Assembly (NCBI GenBank): GCA_003661385.1
Contig: QMWA01000094.1
Coordinates: 1-6,986 of the forward strand
DNA length: 6,986 nt
Direction of reading: 5' to 3'
Source of the DNA: Thermoproteota archaeon
GTDB lineage: Archaea > Korarchaeota > Korarchaeia > B14-G2
Positions within the stretch are counted from its first letter, which is position 1, and the number at the start of each line of letters is the position of its first letter. Below the pieces are notes generated by a model. That model saw only the letters and a list, made by a program, of their open reading frames with translations, did no database searches and was not told the origin of the DNA. The translations under genes were made by a program, and so were the position numbers. Below are positions 1 to 6,108 of the stretch, piece by piece.

Positions 1-15
1 CAGCCTCCGAGGCCA

Positions 16-30
16 GCCTTAGGCTAAGGC
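16..30. repeat. Perfect 7-bp palindrome with 1-nt centre
   Basis: GCCTTAG at 16-22 and CTAAGGC at 24-30 are exact reverse complements around a single G. The arms are too close to form an RNA hairpin at full length, so a protein-binding dyad is as likely as a chance palindrome. The word GCCTTAGG recurs at 145-152. Confidence 0.5.
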
Positions 31-38
31 CCGTCTGC

Positions 39-60
39 TGCATGCTCCAGCTGGCATGCA
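39..60. repeat. Imperfect palindrome TGCATG / CCAGCTGG / CATGCA
   Basis: TGCATG (39-44) and CATGCA (55-60) are reverse complements flanking the perfect 8-bp palindrome CCAGCTGG (47-54), with two extra bases on the left side. The 10-mer AGCTGGCATG (49-58) occurs again at 6125-6134 in the spacer after the ABC permease. Confidence 0.45.
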
Positions 61-179
61 GGCTGCTACAGCTTCAAGCAGAGGCGAGGCTGCTACACAT
101 GGTGCAGAGGCCATAGGCAGGTAAAAGCTGCTCGCGCCACTGGGGCCTTAGGCAGCATGTGCTGCTGGCTCTACCCCTG

Positions 180-233
180 CTCAAGCTGGATGGTGGTGGA
201 GTGGGCTAGCTTGTGCACATCTCCCAGCTTGAG
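180..233. repeat. Perfect 10-bp inverted repeat (hairpin)
   Basis: CTCAAGCTGG (180-189) and CCAGCTTGAG (224-233) are exact reverse complements separated by 34 bases. The loop contains a G-rich stretch (GGTGGTGGAGTGGG). It lies about 155 bp before the AOR start and no gene overlaps it. Its role is unknown. Confidence 0.55.
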
Positions 234-331
234 GCGGCAGCAGGGCTTTAGGAGGCGCTCTTGAGGCGCATCCAAGCGTCTATTGCCTTTGATCAGCTTT
301 CTTGTCATATGTAACTTGCCTTTTCATAAGG

Positions 332-339
332 AATTTAAG
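332..339 (+). promoter_or_regulatory. Possible TATA box of the AOR gene
   Basis: AATTTAAG resembles archaeal TATA boxes of the TTTAAA type and lies in the most AT-rich part of the spacer, after the purine-rich ATAAGG that could serve as BRE. Its centre is about 52 bp before the ATG, which predicts a start of transcription near 362 and a leader of about 26 nt that would contain the ribosome binding site. It is a weaker match than the boxes of the other three transcripts. Confidence 0.4.
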
Positions 340-376
340 CTGATTCACGCTGCTCTAAGGGGGCTGGAGTTGATTA

Positions 377-383
377 AAGGAGG
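377..383 (+). promoter_or_regulatory. Shine-Dalgarno site of the AOR gene
   Basis: AAGGAGG ends four bases before the ATG at 388, a strong archaeal ribosome binding site. It fixes the start at 388 rather than at the in-frame TTG at 283. Confidence 0.85.
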
Positions 384-387
384 ATAT

Positions 388-2238
388 ATGGGTAAGATCC
401 TTAGAGTAAACCTCACTGACATGGAGGTCAAGATAGAGGGGCTTCCCCACGAGGATGTGCTCAGGATGTACGTTGGGTGCTGGGGGCTTGGCTTAAGGAT
501 GCTATATGACAGGCTTCCACTTGGGATCTCTCCACTTGACCCTGAGAACCTCTTGATCTTCATGACTGGGCCCTTGACTGGCATAGCTCACGTCCCCTGC
601 TCGAACAACACAACCATAGCTACGCTCAACGCTGACACAGGGTTCACAGCTGGGAGATCCCACTCACATGGGTTCTTCGGCCCAAACCTGAAGTTCGCTG
701 GCTTCGACGGGATAGTGGTCGAGGGAGCAGCTGAGAAGCCTGTTTACCTGTGGATCCACGATGGTGAGGTTGAGATAAGGAGTGCAGAGAAGTTCTGGGG
801 TAGGGACACGCATGAGACAGAGGACCTCATAAAGAGGGATGTAGGAGAGGAGAAGGCTAGCGTAGCTGCCATAGGGCCTGCTGGAGAAAACTGCTGCGCT
901 GGCGCCCTCATAGAGAACGACAAGCACCACTCCTTCTCCCACTCTGGGGTGGGGGCTGTAATGGGCTCCAAGAAGCTCAAGGCTATAGCCGTGTACGGGA
1001 CTCAGAAGGTCCCGGTGTACAACGAGGAGAAGCTCAAGGAGGTGACCAAGGAGTGGAGAGACAACCTGTTCAAGAGCGATGTGGCGAGAGGGCTGGCTAA
1101 GGGAGGGATACCGAGAGACGAGTACAGGTATGCGAAGAACATGTCGATAACCACAGCCAAGAACATGCTGGAGGTCAGCCCACCAGAGTGGGGAGTTGGG
1201 ATGTCAAAGCACAAGATAACCCCAAAGGCGTGCTTCGCCTGCCCGATAGCATGCAGCTACGAGGTTGAGATAACCTCAGGGCCTAAGAAGGGCTATGTGG
1301 CGACTCCAGCTGGAGGAGGAGAGAACCTGGAGGGAGCAGCCTCCATCTCTGGAGTATACGACAGCGGCTGGGTATTCTACCTGATAGACCTCTTTGACAG
1401 AGTAGGCTTCGAGTCCAGCACGCTAGGCTGCACAATAGCACTCCTGATAGAGTGCTATGAGAAGGGGCTGATCACAAAGGAGGACACAGGCGGGATAGAG
1501 CTGAAGTGGGGTGACCCAGAGCTCGTTGAGAAGCTGGTCTGGATGGCAGCTAGGAAGGAGGGGTGGCTAGGCAAGCTGCTGGCCATGGGGCCAAAGAGAG
1601 CTGCTGAGGTCATAGGAGGAGATGCACCAGACTTCGCAATACACATCAAGGGAGCTGGAATGAACCTCCACGACTGGAGAGCAACCTGGGGCATAATGCT
1701 AGGGCAGATAGTGGGAGGAGGCTCAGGCTGGCCTGCCCCGGCAGCAGACGCATGGGCCACTGAGCCAGATGCAGGCTTCCCAGAGTACCAGGACCCGCTA
1801 GACCCGAAGATCAAGCCTATTGCTGTAGCTAAGACCTGGCCTAAGAAGTACTGGGACGACTGCAACGGGACATGCTGGTTCGCAACATGGGGGGTCCCAG
1901 GGAGCCTCAGGTTCACAGCAGAAGCAGTGTCAGCGGTGACAGGCTGGGACTTCACAGCAGAGGAGGCTCTGCTAGTGGGTGAGAGAGCAGTACACCTAGA
2001 GAGGGCATTCAACGTGAGGAGAGGCCTAACACCAGAAGACGACCTAAATGTGCCCAAGAGGATAGTTGAGGCCCCGCCAAGCGGGAAAGCTAAGGGCAGG
2101 GCCATGGAGCCATACCTCAAGGGCATGGTGATGGAAGTCTACAGGCTAATGGGATGGGATGAGAAGACTGGGAAGCCTCTGAGGAGCACCCTCAAGAGAG
2201 TCGGGTTGGAGGACGTGGCAAAGGATATCTGGGGCTAG
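388..2238 (+). CDS. Aldehyde:ferredoxin oxidoreductase family tungsten enzyme
   Basis: A 616-aa cytoplasmic oxidoreductase of the AOR family (AOR, FOR, GAPOR, WOR4/5, BamB), which bind a W/Mo-bis-pterin and one [4Fe-4S] cluster and usually oxidise aldehydes to acids with ferredoxin as acceptor. Length is normal for the family. The N-terminal pterin-binding domain runs to about residue 205, with the GRSHSHGFFGPNLKFAG stretch at 89-105. The cluster ligands are visible as C282-x2-C285-x3-C289 plus C496 in D491-C-N-G-T-C496, the second DxxG pterin motif. The first DxxG motif reads D337-R-V-G-F-E. Candidate active-site residues are E312 (GGGEN) and H428 (KGAGMNLHD). The C-terminal pattern FNVRRGLTPEDD (541-552) is typical. 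The start is set by the AAGGAGG site. Substrate class cannot be assigned: the HSHGFFGPNLKFAG region and length would also fit the BamB-like branch. No cofactor-synthesis or ferredoxin gene is in view. Confidence 0.95.
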   Translation: MGKILRVNLTDMEVKIEGLPHEDVLRMYVGCWGLGLRMLYDRLPLGISPLDPENLLIFMTGPLTGIAHVPCSNNTTIATLNADTGFTAGRSHSHGFFGPNLKFAGFDGIVVEGAAEKPVYLWIHDGEVEIRSAEKFWGRDTHETEDLIKRDVGEEKASVAAIGPAGENCCAGALIENDKHHSFSHSGVGAVMGSKKLKAIAVYGTQKVPVYNEEKLKEVTKEWRDNLFKSDVARGLAKGGIPRDEYRYAKNMSITTAKNMLEVSPPEWGVGMSKHKITPKACFACPIACSYEVEITSGPKKGYVATPAGGGENLEGAASISGVYDSGWVFYLIDLFDRVGFESSTLGCTIALLIECYEKGLITKEDTGGIELKWGDPELVEKLVWMAARKEGWLGKLLAMGPKRAAEVIGGDAPDFAIHIKGAGMNLHDWRATWGIMLGQIVGGGSGWPAPAADAWATEPDAGFPEYQDPLDPKIKPIAVAKTWPKKYWDDCNGTCWFATWGVPGSLRFTAEAVSAVTGWDFTAEEALLVGERAVHLERAFNVRRGLTPEDDLNVPKRIVEAPPSGKAKGRAMEPYLKGMVMEVYRLMGWDEKTGKPLRSTLKRVGLEDVAKDIWG

Positions 2239-2265
2239 AGCTCAGAGCTCGCTCTCTACCCCCAA

Positions 2266-2270
2266 TTTTT
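2266..2270 (+). terminator. U-tract terminator after the AOR gene
   Basis: CCCCCAATTTTTG follows the AOR stop by 27 bases. A T5 run in GC-rich surroundings is a typical archaeal intrinsic termination signal. The bases just after the stop are two GAGCTC units separated by one A, which cannot form a useful hairpin with each other at that spacing. Confidence 0.55.
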
Positions 2271-2291
2271 GCCTGCACTCCCGCCCTCAGG

Positions 2292-2332
2292 GCTCGCATG
2301 CTTAGCAGGGCTTGGCTAAGCTAGCTGCGAGC
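2292..2332 (+). repeat. Nested 14-bp hairpin between the AOR and kinase-like genes
   Basis: GCTCGCA (2292-2298) pairs with TGCGAGC (2326-2332), and directly inside GCTTAGC (2300-2306) pairs with GCTAAGC (2315-2321). The two perfect 7-bp helices are separated by one unpaired base on the left and four (TAGC) on the right, with an 8-nt loop. It sits after the AOR T-tract and about 40 bp before the next TATA box, so it may be a second terminator element, a small RNA or a regulator-binding dyad. Confidence 0.6.
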
Positions 2333-2370
2333 TGCTGGAGCCCGAGCTTCAGCTGGCAGCACAACAACCC

Positions 2371-2376
2371 TATAAA
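2371..2376 (+). promoter_or_regulatory. TATA box of the kinase-like gene
   Basis: CCCTATAAAGG is a strong archaeal TATA element. Its centre is about 34 bp before the TTG start, predicting transcription to begin near 2400 and a leader of about 8 nt. The gene is therefore likely transcribed independently of the AOR. Confidence 0.75.
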
Positions 2377-2398
2377 GGCGCTGGGATAGCATACCATA

Positions 2399-2405
2399 GG
2401 TGAGG
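2399..2405 (+). promoter_or_regulatory. Shine-Dalgarno site of the kinase-like gene
   Basis: GGTGAGG ends two bases before the TTG at 2408. It closely matches the sequence complementary to the archaeal 16S rRNA 3' end and supports TTG as the true start, since no in-frame ATG lies nearby upstream. Confidence 0.65.
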
Positions 2406-2407
2406 TT

Positions 2408-3352
2408 TTGAGGTATAGAGTTGAGCTGATAAGCTTAGACGAGAAGGATGAGCTAGTTGAAAGACACTCCAGCAAGGTGCTCTATGAGGTCAAAGCTGAC
2501 ATATACGGGGTCTGCATCAAGCTGCTCACTACCGAGAAGTGGGTTGCTGAGAAGTGGAGTGAGAACTTCTACCACTTCAATGAGAAGAACATAAGGAGCC
2601 ATGGCAGGCTCTATGTGCTGAGAGATGAGAGCATGGACAGGAACCTAGTGCTCTACAACAGCTACTCCAACACAGCATTCCTCTTCAACTTCACGTACTA
2701 CGGGTGGATCAAGTCCATAGCGCTTTCTGTTGCAGGAGACATCCTGGAAGACGACCACGGAATCTACTCAGTCCACGGAGCATGCCTAGACATAGATGGC
2801 AAGGGGGTAGCTATTGTTGCTCCAAGTGGCGTGGGGAAGACCACACACGCCTATGGGCTGATGAGGCTGCCTCAAACCAGGGTTATAGCAGATGACTTCT
2901 TCTACGTCAGGATACTACAGGACTTGCTGGCCTTCTCAACTGAGAAGAGCTTCTATGTCAGAGCTGACCTAGCCTCAATATGGCCTGAGTACGCTGAGAT
3001 AATGAAGCATGCTGAGGTAGATAGCGAGGGCAGGGCTGTAGTAGACATAAGGTGGGCTGTAGGCAAGGGGAGAGTGATACCGCAGACAACACTCAAGTCG
3101 ACGCTGATCCTCAAGAGAGACCCAGAGGACCCGAGAGAAGTCTACACGCCTAAGGTAGGAGAAGCCTTAGAGTACCTTAAGGAGCACAGCTACTGCAACC
3201 CACACTGGCTGGTGAGAGACCAGAGGAAGGAGAGGATAAGAGAAAGATTCTATAGGACACTCCTCGAGAAGACGAGGACTATAGTAGTGAACACGATGAC
3301 GCCACCTAAGAGGACACATGAGAACATAAGGAGAGCCTTAGGGCTCAAGTAG
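2408..3352 (+). CDS. HPr kinase/PEPCK-like P-loop protein
   Basis: A 314-aa soluble protein. Residues about 120-165 carry the signature of the HprK/PEPCK-type P-loop fold: a lead-in SVHGACLDIDGKG (121-133), the Walker A loop APSGVGKTT (138-146) and a DD pair (162-163) in RVIADDFFYV, matching the VADD of HPr kinases. By family this suggests ATP-dependent phosphorylation of a protein Ser or a small molecule. Archaea generally lack HPr, so the substrate is unlikely to be HPr. Residues 1-115 form an unrecognised N-terminal domain without membrane segments, and the basic C-terminal part (about 270-314) is probably helical. The TTG start is supported by GGTGAGG and by the TATA box at a normal distance. 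The gene follows the AOR in the same direction by 169 bp but has its own promoter. A functional link to the AOR is inference. The fold assignment is fairly sure, the reaction is not. Confidence 0.85.
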   Translation: MRYRVELISLDEKDELVERHSSKVLYEVKADIYGVCIKLLTTEKWVAEKWSENFYHFNEKNIRSHGRLYVLRDESMDRNLVLYNSYSNTAFLFNFTYYGWIKSIALSVAGDILEDDHGIYSVHGACLDIDGKGVAIVAPSGVGKTTHAYGLMRLPQTRVIADDFFYVRILQDLLAFSTEKSFYVRADLASIWPEYAEIMKHAEVDSEGRAVVDIRWAVGKGRVIPQTTLKSTLILKRDPEDPREVYTPKVGEALEYLKEHSYCNPHWLVRDQRKERIRERFYRTLLEKTRTIVVNTMTPPKRTHENIRRALGLK

Positions 3353-3375
3353 GTACCTAAGTACTGTGGGGCAGC

Positions 3376-3464
3376 ATGGAAGCCAAGAGGCAGCTAAGGC
3401 AGCTGAAGGCATAGCTGGCTTCAGCTAGCCTCCAGCATGCACTGAGCAGCCTCCTGGCTTCCAT
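3376..3464. repeat. 89-nt nested inverted repeat (possible structured RNA)
   Basis: The outer arms 3376-3395 (beginning ATGGAAGCCA) and 3445-3464 (ending TGGCTTCCAT) pair over 20 positions with two mismatches. In a minus-strand transcript one of these becomes a G-U pair. Inside, GGC-AGCTGAAG (3398-3408) pairs with CTTCAGCT-A-GCC (3419-3430) over 11 bp with one bulged A and a 10-nt loop. Two unpaired bases on the left and 14 on the right separate the helices. This could be a small non-coding RNA, a regulatory dyad or the remnant of a small mobile element. ACA follows at 3469-3471, but no H/ACA pseudouridylation pocket is apparent. Confidence 0.65.
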
Positions 3465-3502
3465 AGATACACTTCGCCATCCTAAGCCCTCCAGAGCGTC
3501 AT

Positions 3503-3555
3503 CTCGGTCATATAGCCCGCTAGGTGGCAGCCCAGATTCCCCACCATGCACCGAG
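3503..3555. repeat. Weaker nested hairpin
   Basis: CTCGGT (3503-3508) pairs with ACCGAG (3550-3555), and inside GGTGG (3523-3527) pairs with CCACC (3541-3545). The helices are short and separated by internal loops of 14 and 4 nt, so this could be chance. It is listed because it lies between two stronger hairpins in the same spacer. Confidence 0.35.
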
Positions 3556-3663
3556 GGCTCCCTCCCCCTCCCCACCTCCTTGAGCACCTTGCTAGAGCAG
3601 GTATGTCACGCTGAAACCATGAACTCCTGAAGCTCACGCCTTAGCACATGGCCTACATCATGC

Positions 3664-3697
3664 CACTTAGGTGGCTTGATGCCAGCCACCCTAAGTG
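3664..3697. repeat. 12-bp hairpin with one bulge
   Basis: CACTTAGGTGGC (3664-3675) pairs with GCCACCCTAAGTG (3685-3697) at every position except one bulged C on the right arm, with a 9-nt loop. It lies about 145 bp upstream of the ATPase start and about 106 bp upstream of its TATA box. CTTTT follows at 3701-3705. It could be an operator-like dyad, or a terminator for an RNA read from the preceding spacer. Confidence 0.55.
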
Positions 3698-3802
3698 AGG
3701 CTTTTGAGGAAGAGCTCCACAGTAAGCATCCACGTTGGACTTCAGGTGGAGCTTAATTGCTGTGGACAGGGTTTAGCGTGCAGCTTCAGCTCTGAAGCGC
3801 TG

Positions 3803-3810
3803 TTTATAAG
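3803..3810 (+). promoter_or_regulatory. TATA box of the ABC operon
   Basis: TTTATAAG is a canonical crenarchaeal TATA element. Its centre is about 35 bp before the ATG at 3842, predicting a leader of roughly 9 nt that just covers the GGTGG site. A second candidate, CTATAAGT at 3816-3823, would give a leaderless mRNA starting at or near the ATG. Confidence 0.7.
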
Positions 3811-3832
3811 CGCCGCTATAAGTGGACTTATA

Positions 3833-3837
3833 GGTGG
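3833..3837 (+). promoter_or_regulatory. Shine-Dalgarno site of the ABC ATPase
   Basis: GGTGG ends four bases before the ATG at 3842. This and the TATA box place the start at 3842. The 49-residue in-frame extension from the TTG at 3695 would run through the promoter and is not typical of ABC ATPases. Confidence 0.6.
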
Positions 3838-3841
3838 CTGC

Positions 3842-4600
3842 ATGCTAAAGTACATTGATGTCACCAAGAGGTATGGGGATGTAGCTGCTGTCAATGGCGT
3901 CAGCCTAGAGGTCGAGGGAGGCAGGGTCACCGCGCTCCTCGGCCCAAATGGCTCTGGGAAGTCTACTCTGATGAAGATGGCTATAGGAGTCGTGAAGCCT
4001 GACTCAGGTATGGTAGAGGTCGATGGAGTCAACCCAGCTGAAGACCCATGTGAAGCCAGAAGGCTCATCGGGTACTCTCCTGAGGATGTCGTCTTGTATG
4101 AGAGCTTGACTCCAGCTGAAGTCTTCTCCTTCCTCGGTGAAGTCTATGAGGTCCCTGGCAGCGAGCTGGAGAGGAGGGTCAGGAGGTACGTTAGGCTCTT
4201 CAAGCTCGGTGAGGAGATGGGTAAGCTCTGCGGCGAGCTTAGCCGAGGCAATAGGAGGAAGGTCTCCTTGGTCTCCGCCCTGCTGCACGAGCCCAGGATC
4301 CTGGTGCTAGATGAGCCGTTCACAGGCCTAGACCCTAAGTCAGCTAGGGTGCTGAAGGAGCTCATGAGGAAGATGGCATACGAGGGCAGGGTGGTCTTGT
4401 TCTCCACGCACATACTTGAGCTGGCTGAGGCTGTAGCTGAGAGGGTCGTGATAATGCATAGGGGCAGAGTTGCAGCAGAGGGGGAGCCAAGCGAGCTCAG
4501 AGAGGAGCTCAAAGCCTCAGACCTAGAGGACGTGTTCATGAGGGCAACTGGGCTGTCGGAGGAGCTTGAAGAGCTGGTTAAGAGCCTATGGGGAGAGTAA
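3842..4600 (+). CDS. ABC transporter ATP-binding protein (ABC-2 exporter type)
   Basis: A 252-aa cytoplasmic ATPase that would power the permease encoded next to it. All nucleotide-binding motifs are present in order: Walker A GPNGSGKST (34-42), a Q-loop position occupied by Glu in IGYSPE (76-81), signature LSRGNRRK (133-140) in place of LSGGQ, Walker B ILVLDEP (153-159), D-loop GLDP (162-165) and the H-loop His190 in FSTH. Glu at the Q-loop and an LSRGxxxK signature are common in ATPases of the ABC-2 (drug, polysaccharide or Na+ export) group, so both look like family variation rather than damage. The Glu-rich C-terminal tail after residue 215 is typical of the group. The start at 3842 follows GGTGG and a TATA box. 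The stop codon overlaps the permease start by one base (TAATG), so the two are translationally coupled. The transported substrate cannot be inferred. Confidence 0.95.
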   Translation: MLKYIDVTKRYGDVAAVNGVSLEVEGGRVTALLGPNGSGKSTLMKMAIGVVKPDSGMVEVDGVNPAEDPCEARRLIGYSPEDVVLYESLTPAEVFSFLGEVYEVPGSELERRVRRYVRLFKLGEEMGKLCGELSRGNRRKVSLVSALLHEPRILVLDEPFTGLDPKSARVLKELMRKMAYEGRVVLFSTHILELAEAVAERVVIMHRGRVAAEGEPSELREELKASDLEDVFMRATGLSEELEELVKSLWGE

Positions 4601-6108
4601 TGTGGCTGACTTTAGCTAGGGTGCTGGCTAAGGAAGCTCAGTACAGGGCTAGAAGGAGGTATGGTAGGAGAGCATACAGGCTAGCTAGGAGCATGCTCCT
4701 AAGCAGCCTCCTCAGCATATTTATGTTCACAGCAATATCCCTAGGCTTATCCTCTGCAGTAGCTGCAGTCCCAGCTGAAGCTAGGGTGGAGGCTTCAATC
4801 TGGGTGCTTGGCGTCCTCGGTGTCTTCGAGATGTTCATTGGAGGGTTCACCATGGCTAGCACTCTTCAAGTTCTGCTAGCAGATAGGCTACTAGACTTCA
4901 TAACGCCACTACCAGTTAGAGAAAGCGATGTGAGGAAGGCTCTGCTTGCTCTAGTAGTGATCTGGGGTGGAGTAGCTATGCTCTTCCTCGTGGTTCCAGG
5001 TGCTGCTCTAGCAGGGTACCTAGCAGGCTCCATAGGGGTTTTCGCTGGAGGTGTAGCTGAGGCAGCTTTCTGCCTGCTCATGGCAGCTGGCTTAGGCTAC
5101 CTAGCTGGCTCCGTGTCTCCTAAGGCGACTAGGAGGCCTCTGATCAGAGCTGCATCCACCCTAGTGTGGCTGCTAGTCTTCTTCTCTGGGTTCATGTTCA
5201 ACTTCGTAAGCAGGCTAGCAGAGAGGCTTGAGCTAGAGCCTCTAGGCCCCCTGCTCCAGCTTACTCCACCATTCTGCATTGTTGCAGCTGGAGCCTCAGG
5301 AGGGTATGCTGCCCTCTCATCTGCATGCTGGATGCTGGCATCACTTCTAGTGTTTAAGGCTGGTGCAAGGAGGTTCTGGAGAGCTGTTGCAGCAGGTGAA
5401 GCTCTGCTTGCAGCTGAAGCTAAGGTATCTGGCTGGAGGCTGTGGAGAGGGCTTCTCCCAGCTAGCTTAAGGAAGGACCTAACCCTACTCTCCAGGACTC
5501 CGAGGGTGCTAGCTAGCACAATAGGGTACATGGCCTTCCCAGCACTCTACATCATGATGTCCCTCACTGAAGCTGGAGCAGCCTCAAGGTTCATGGCAGC
5601 TATCCTGTTCTTCTTCGGAGGCTTAACTGGGCTCTCCGCTCAATACCTGTATTCACTTGAGGGGGAGGGAGCTAAGCTCCTCTACCACCTGCCAGTCAGG
5701 AGAGGAGGCTTAGCCTTCAGGAAGGCATGCACCACCATGCTGCTCCTAGCTCCACTCTCCCTCATGGTGCTCGCTGCCATAGGGTACTTCAGTGGAGCTG
5801 CAGCTGGGCTGCTCGCCTTCCTGTCCTACATGCTTTCATCCTCCTCCTCAGCTCTGCTCACATCATATCTCGCAGCCAAGGAGATGCCAGATGAGCCTAC
5901 AGCATGGACCCCACAGACGATAAGCGCAGCAACCAGGGTAGTGGTCATGATAGGGATGCTAGTGCTCTATGGTGGGCTAGCTGCAGCTCTAGCAGCCATA
6001 GGCTTCTTCATCTCATGGCTTGCAGCATCTGCTACAGCAGCCTTAGCTGGGCTACTCCTCCTAGCCATCGGGGTCAAGGCCATCAAGGGGCTCTCCACCC
6101 CCCTATAG
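4600..6108 (+). CDS. ABC-2-like permease with two homologous halves
   Basis: A 502-aa membrane protein, predicted partner of the preceding ATPase. I count about 12 hydrophobic segments, six in each half: about 34-56, 66-86, 114-142, 150-170, 184-203 and 238-254, then 306-320, 332-350, 378-397, 399-425, 446-475 and 477-492. The halves share a cytoplasmic-loop motif: LLDFITPLPVRESDVRKA (97-114) and LLYHLPVRRGGLAFRKA (360-376), both LPVR plus RKA, about 260 residues apart. The Arg-rich N-terminus (RARRRYGRR) fits a cytoplasmic start. One chain may thus form the whole pore, or a homodimer may form. I prefer the ATG at 4600 because it overlaps the ATPase stop (TAATG) and GGGGAG (4590-4595) lies four bases upstream. 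The in-frame ATG at 4588 would add four residues. No substrate-binding protein is nearby, which together with the fold suggests export. Confidence 0.92.
   Translation: MWLTLARVLAKEAQYRARRRYGRRAYRLARSMLLSSLLSIFMFTAISLGLSSAVAAVPAEARVEASIWVLGVLGVFEMFIGGFTMASTLQVLLADRLLDFITPLPVRESDVRKALLALVVIWGGVAMLFLVVPGAALAGYLAGSIGVFAGGVAEAAFCLLMAAGLGYLAGSVSPKATRRPLIRAASTLVWLLVFFSGFMFNFVSRLAERLELEPLGPLLQLTPPFCIVAAGASGGYAALSSACWMLASLLVFKAGARRFWRAVAAGEALLAAEAKVSGWRLWRGLLPASLRKDLTLLSRTPRVLASTIGYMAFPALYIMMSLTEAGAASRFMAAILFFFGGLTGLSAQYLYSLEGEGAKLLYHLPVRRGGLAFRKACTTMLLLAPLSLMVLAAIGYFSGAAAGLLAFLSYMLSSSSSALLTSYLAAKEMPDEPTAWTPQTISAATRVVVMIGMLVLYGGLAAALAAIGFFISWLAASATAALAGLLLLAIGVKAIKGLSTPL

Larger units (their letters stand above)
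1..387. other. Spacer upstream of the AOR gene, no convincing gene
   Basis: I find no protein-coding frame here that I would defend. The frame of the AOR gene can be extended upstream to a TTG at 283, but that extension has no ribosome binding site and does not look like the start of an AOR. Frame 3 is open from the left edge to a TAG at 114-116, but the peptide is Leu/Cys/Gln-rich and matches nothing I know. The stretch is rich in AGCTGG, GCATGC and GCCTTAG words and contains several inverted repeats (16-30, 39-60, 180-233). The last 60 bases are more AT-rich and probably hold the AOR promoter. Confidence 0.6.
3353..3841. other. Structured spacer before the ABC operon, no convincing gene
   Basis: This 489-bp stretch holds three hairpins (3376-3464, 3503-3555, 3664-3697) and the ABC promoter. 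A minus-strand open frame at 3357-3587 exists, but its low-complexity product has no recognisable feature and its 3' part coincides with the large hairpin. The stop of the preceding gene is part of the palindrome TAGGTACCTA (3350-3359). I see no tRNA, rRNA or C/D-box pattern. Confidence 0.6.

Noticed and set aside
3-116. Frame 3 open from the left edge, possibly the C-terminus of an upstream gene
   Set aside because: Only 37 codons, with a Leu/Cys/Gln-rich product lacking any known pattern, in sequence dominated by palindromic words.
283-387. N-terminal extension of the AOR to a TTG at 283 (35 extra residues)
   Set aside because: AOR proteins begin at the MGKILRVNLT segment, and AAGGAGG sits just before the ATG at 388. 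The TTG has no ribosome binding site.
1455-2126. Long minus-strand frame of 223 codons inside the AOR gene
   Set aside because: It is antisense to a clearly conserved enzyme. Long antisense frames are expected with this GC-rich, strongly biased codon use.
3376-3471. H/ACA guide RNA with ACA at 3469-3471
   Set aside because: The stem is nearly continuous with a very uneven internal loop (2 versus 14 nt), and no guide pocket or kink-turn can be seen.
3357-3587. Minus-strand frame of 76 codons
   Set aside because: Product is low-complexity without motif and the region is better explained by the 89-nt inverted repeat. Its possible start after a GGAGG-like run is in a C/T-rich tract and may be chance.
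3695-3841. Upstream extension of the ABC ATPase by 49 residues
   Set aside because: It would run through the TATA box, and ABC ATPases begin close to the LKYIDVTKRYG segment.
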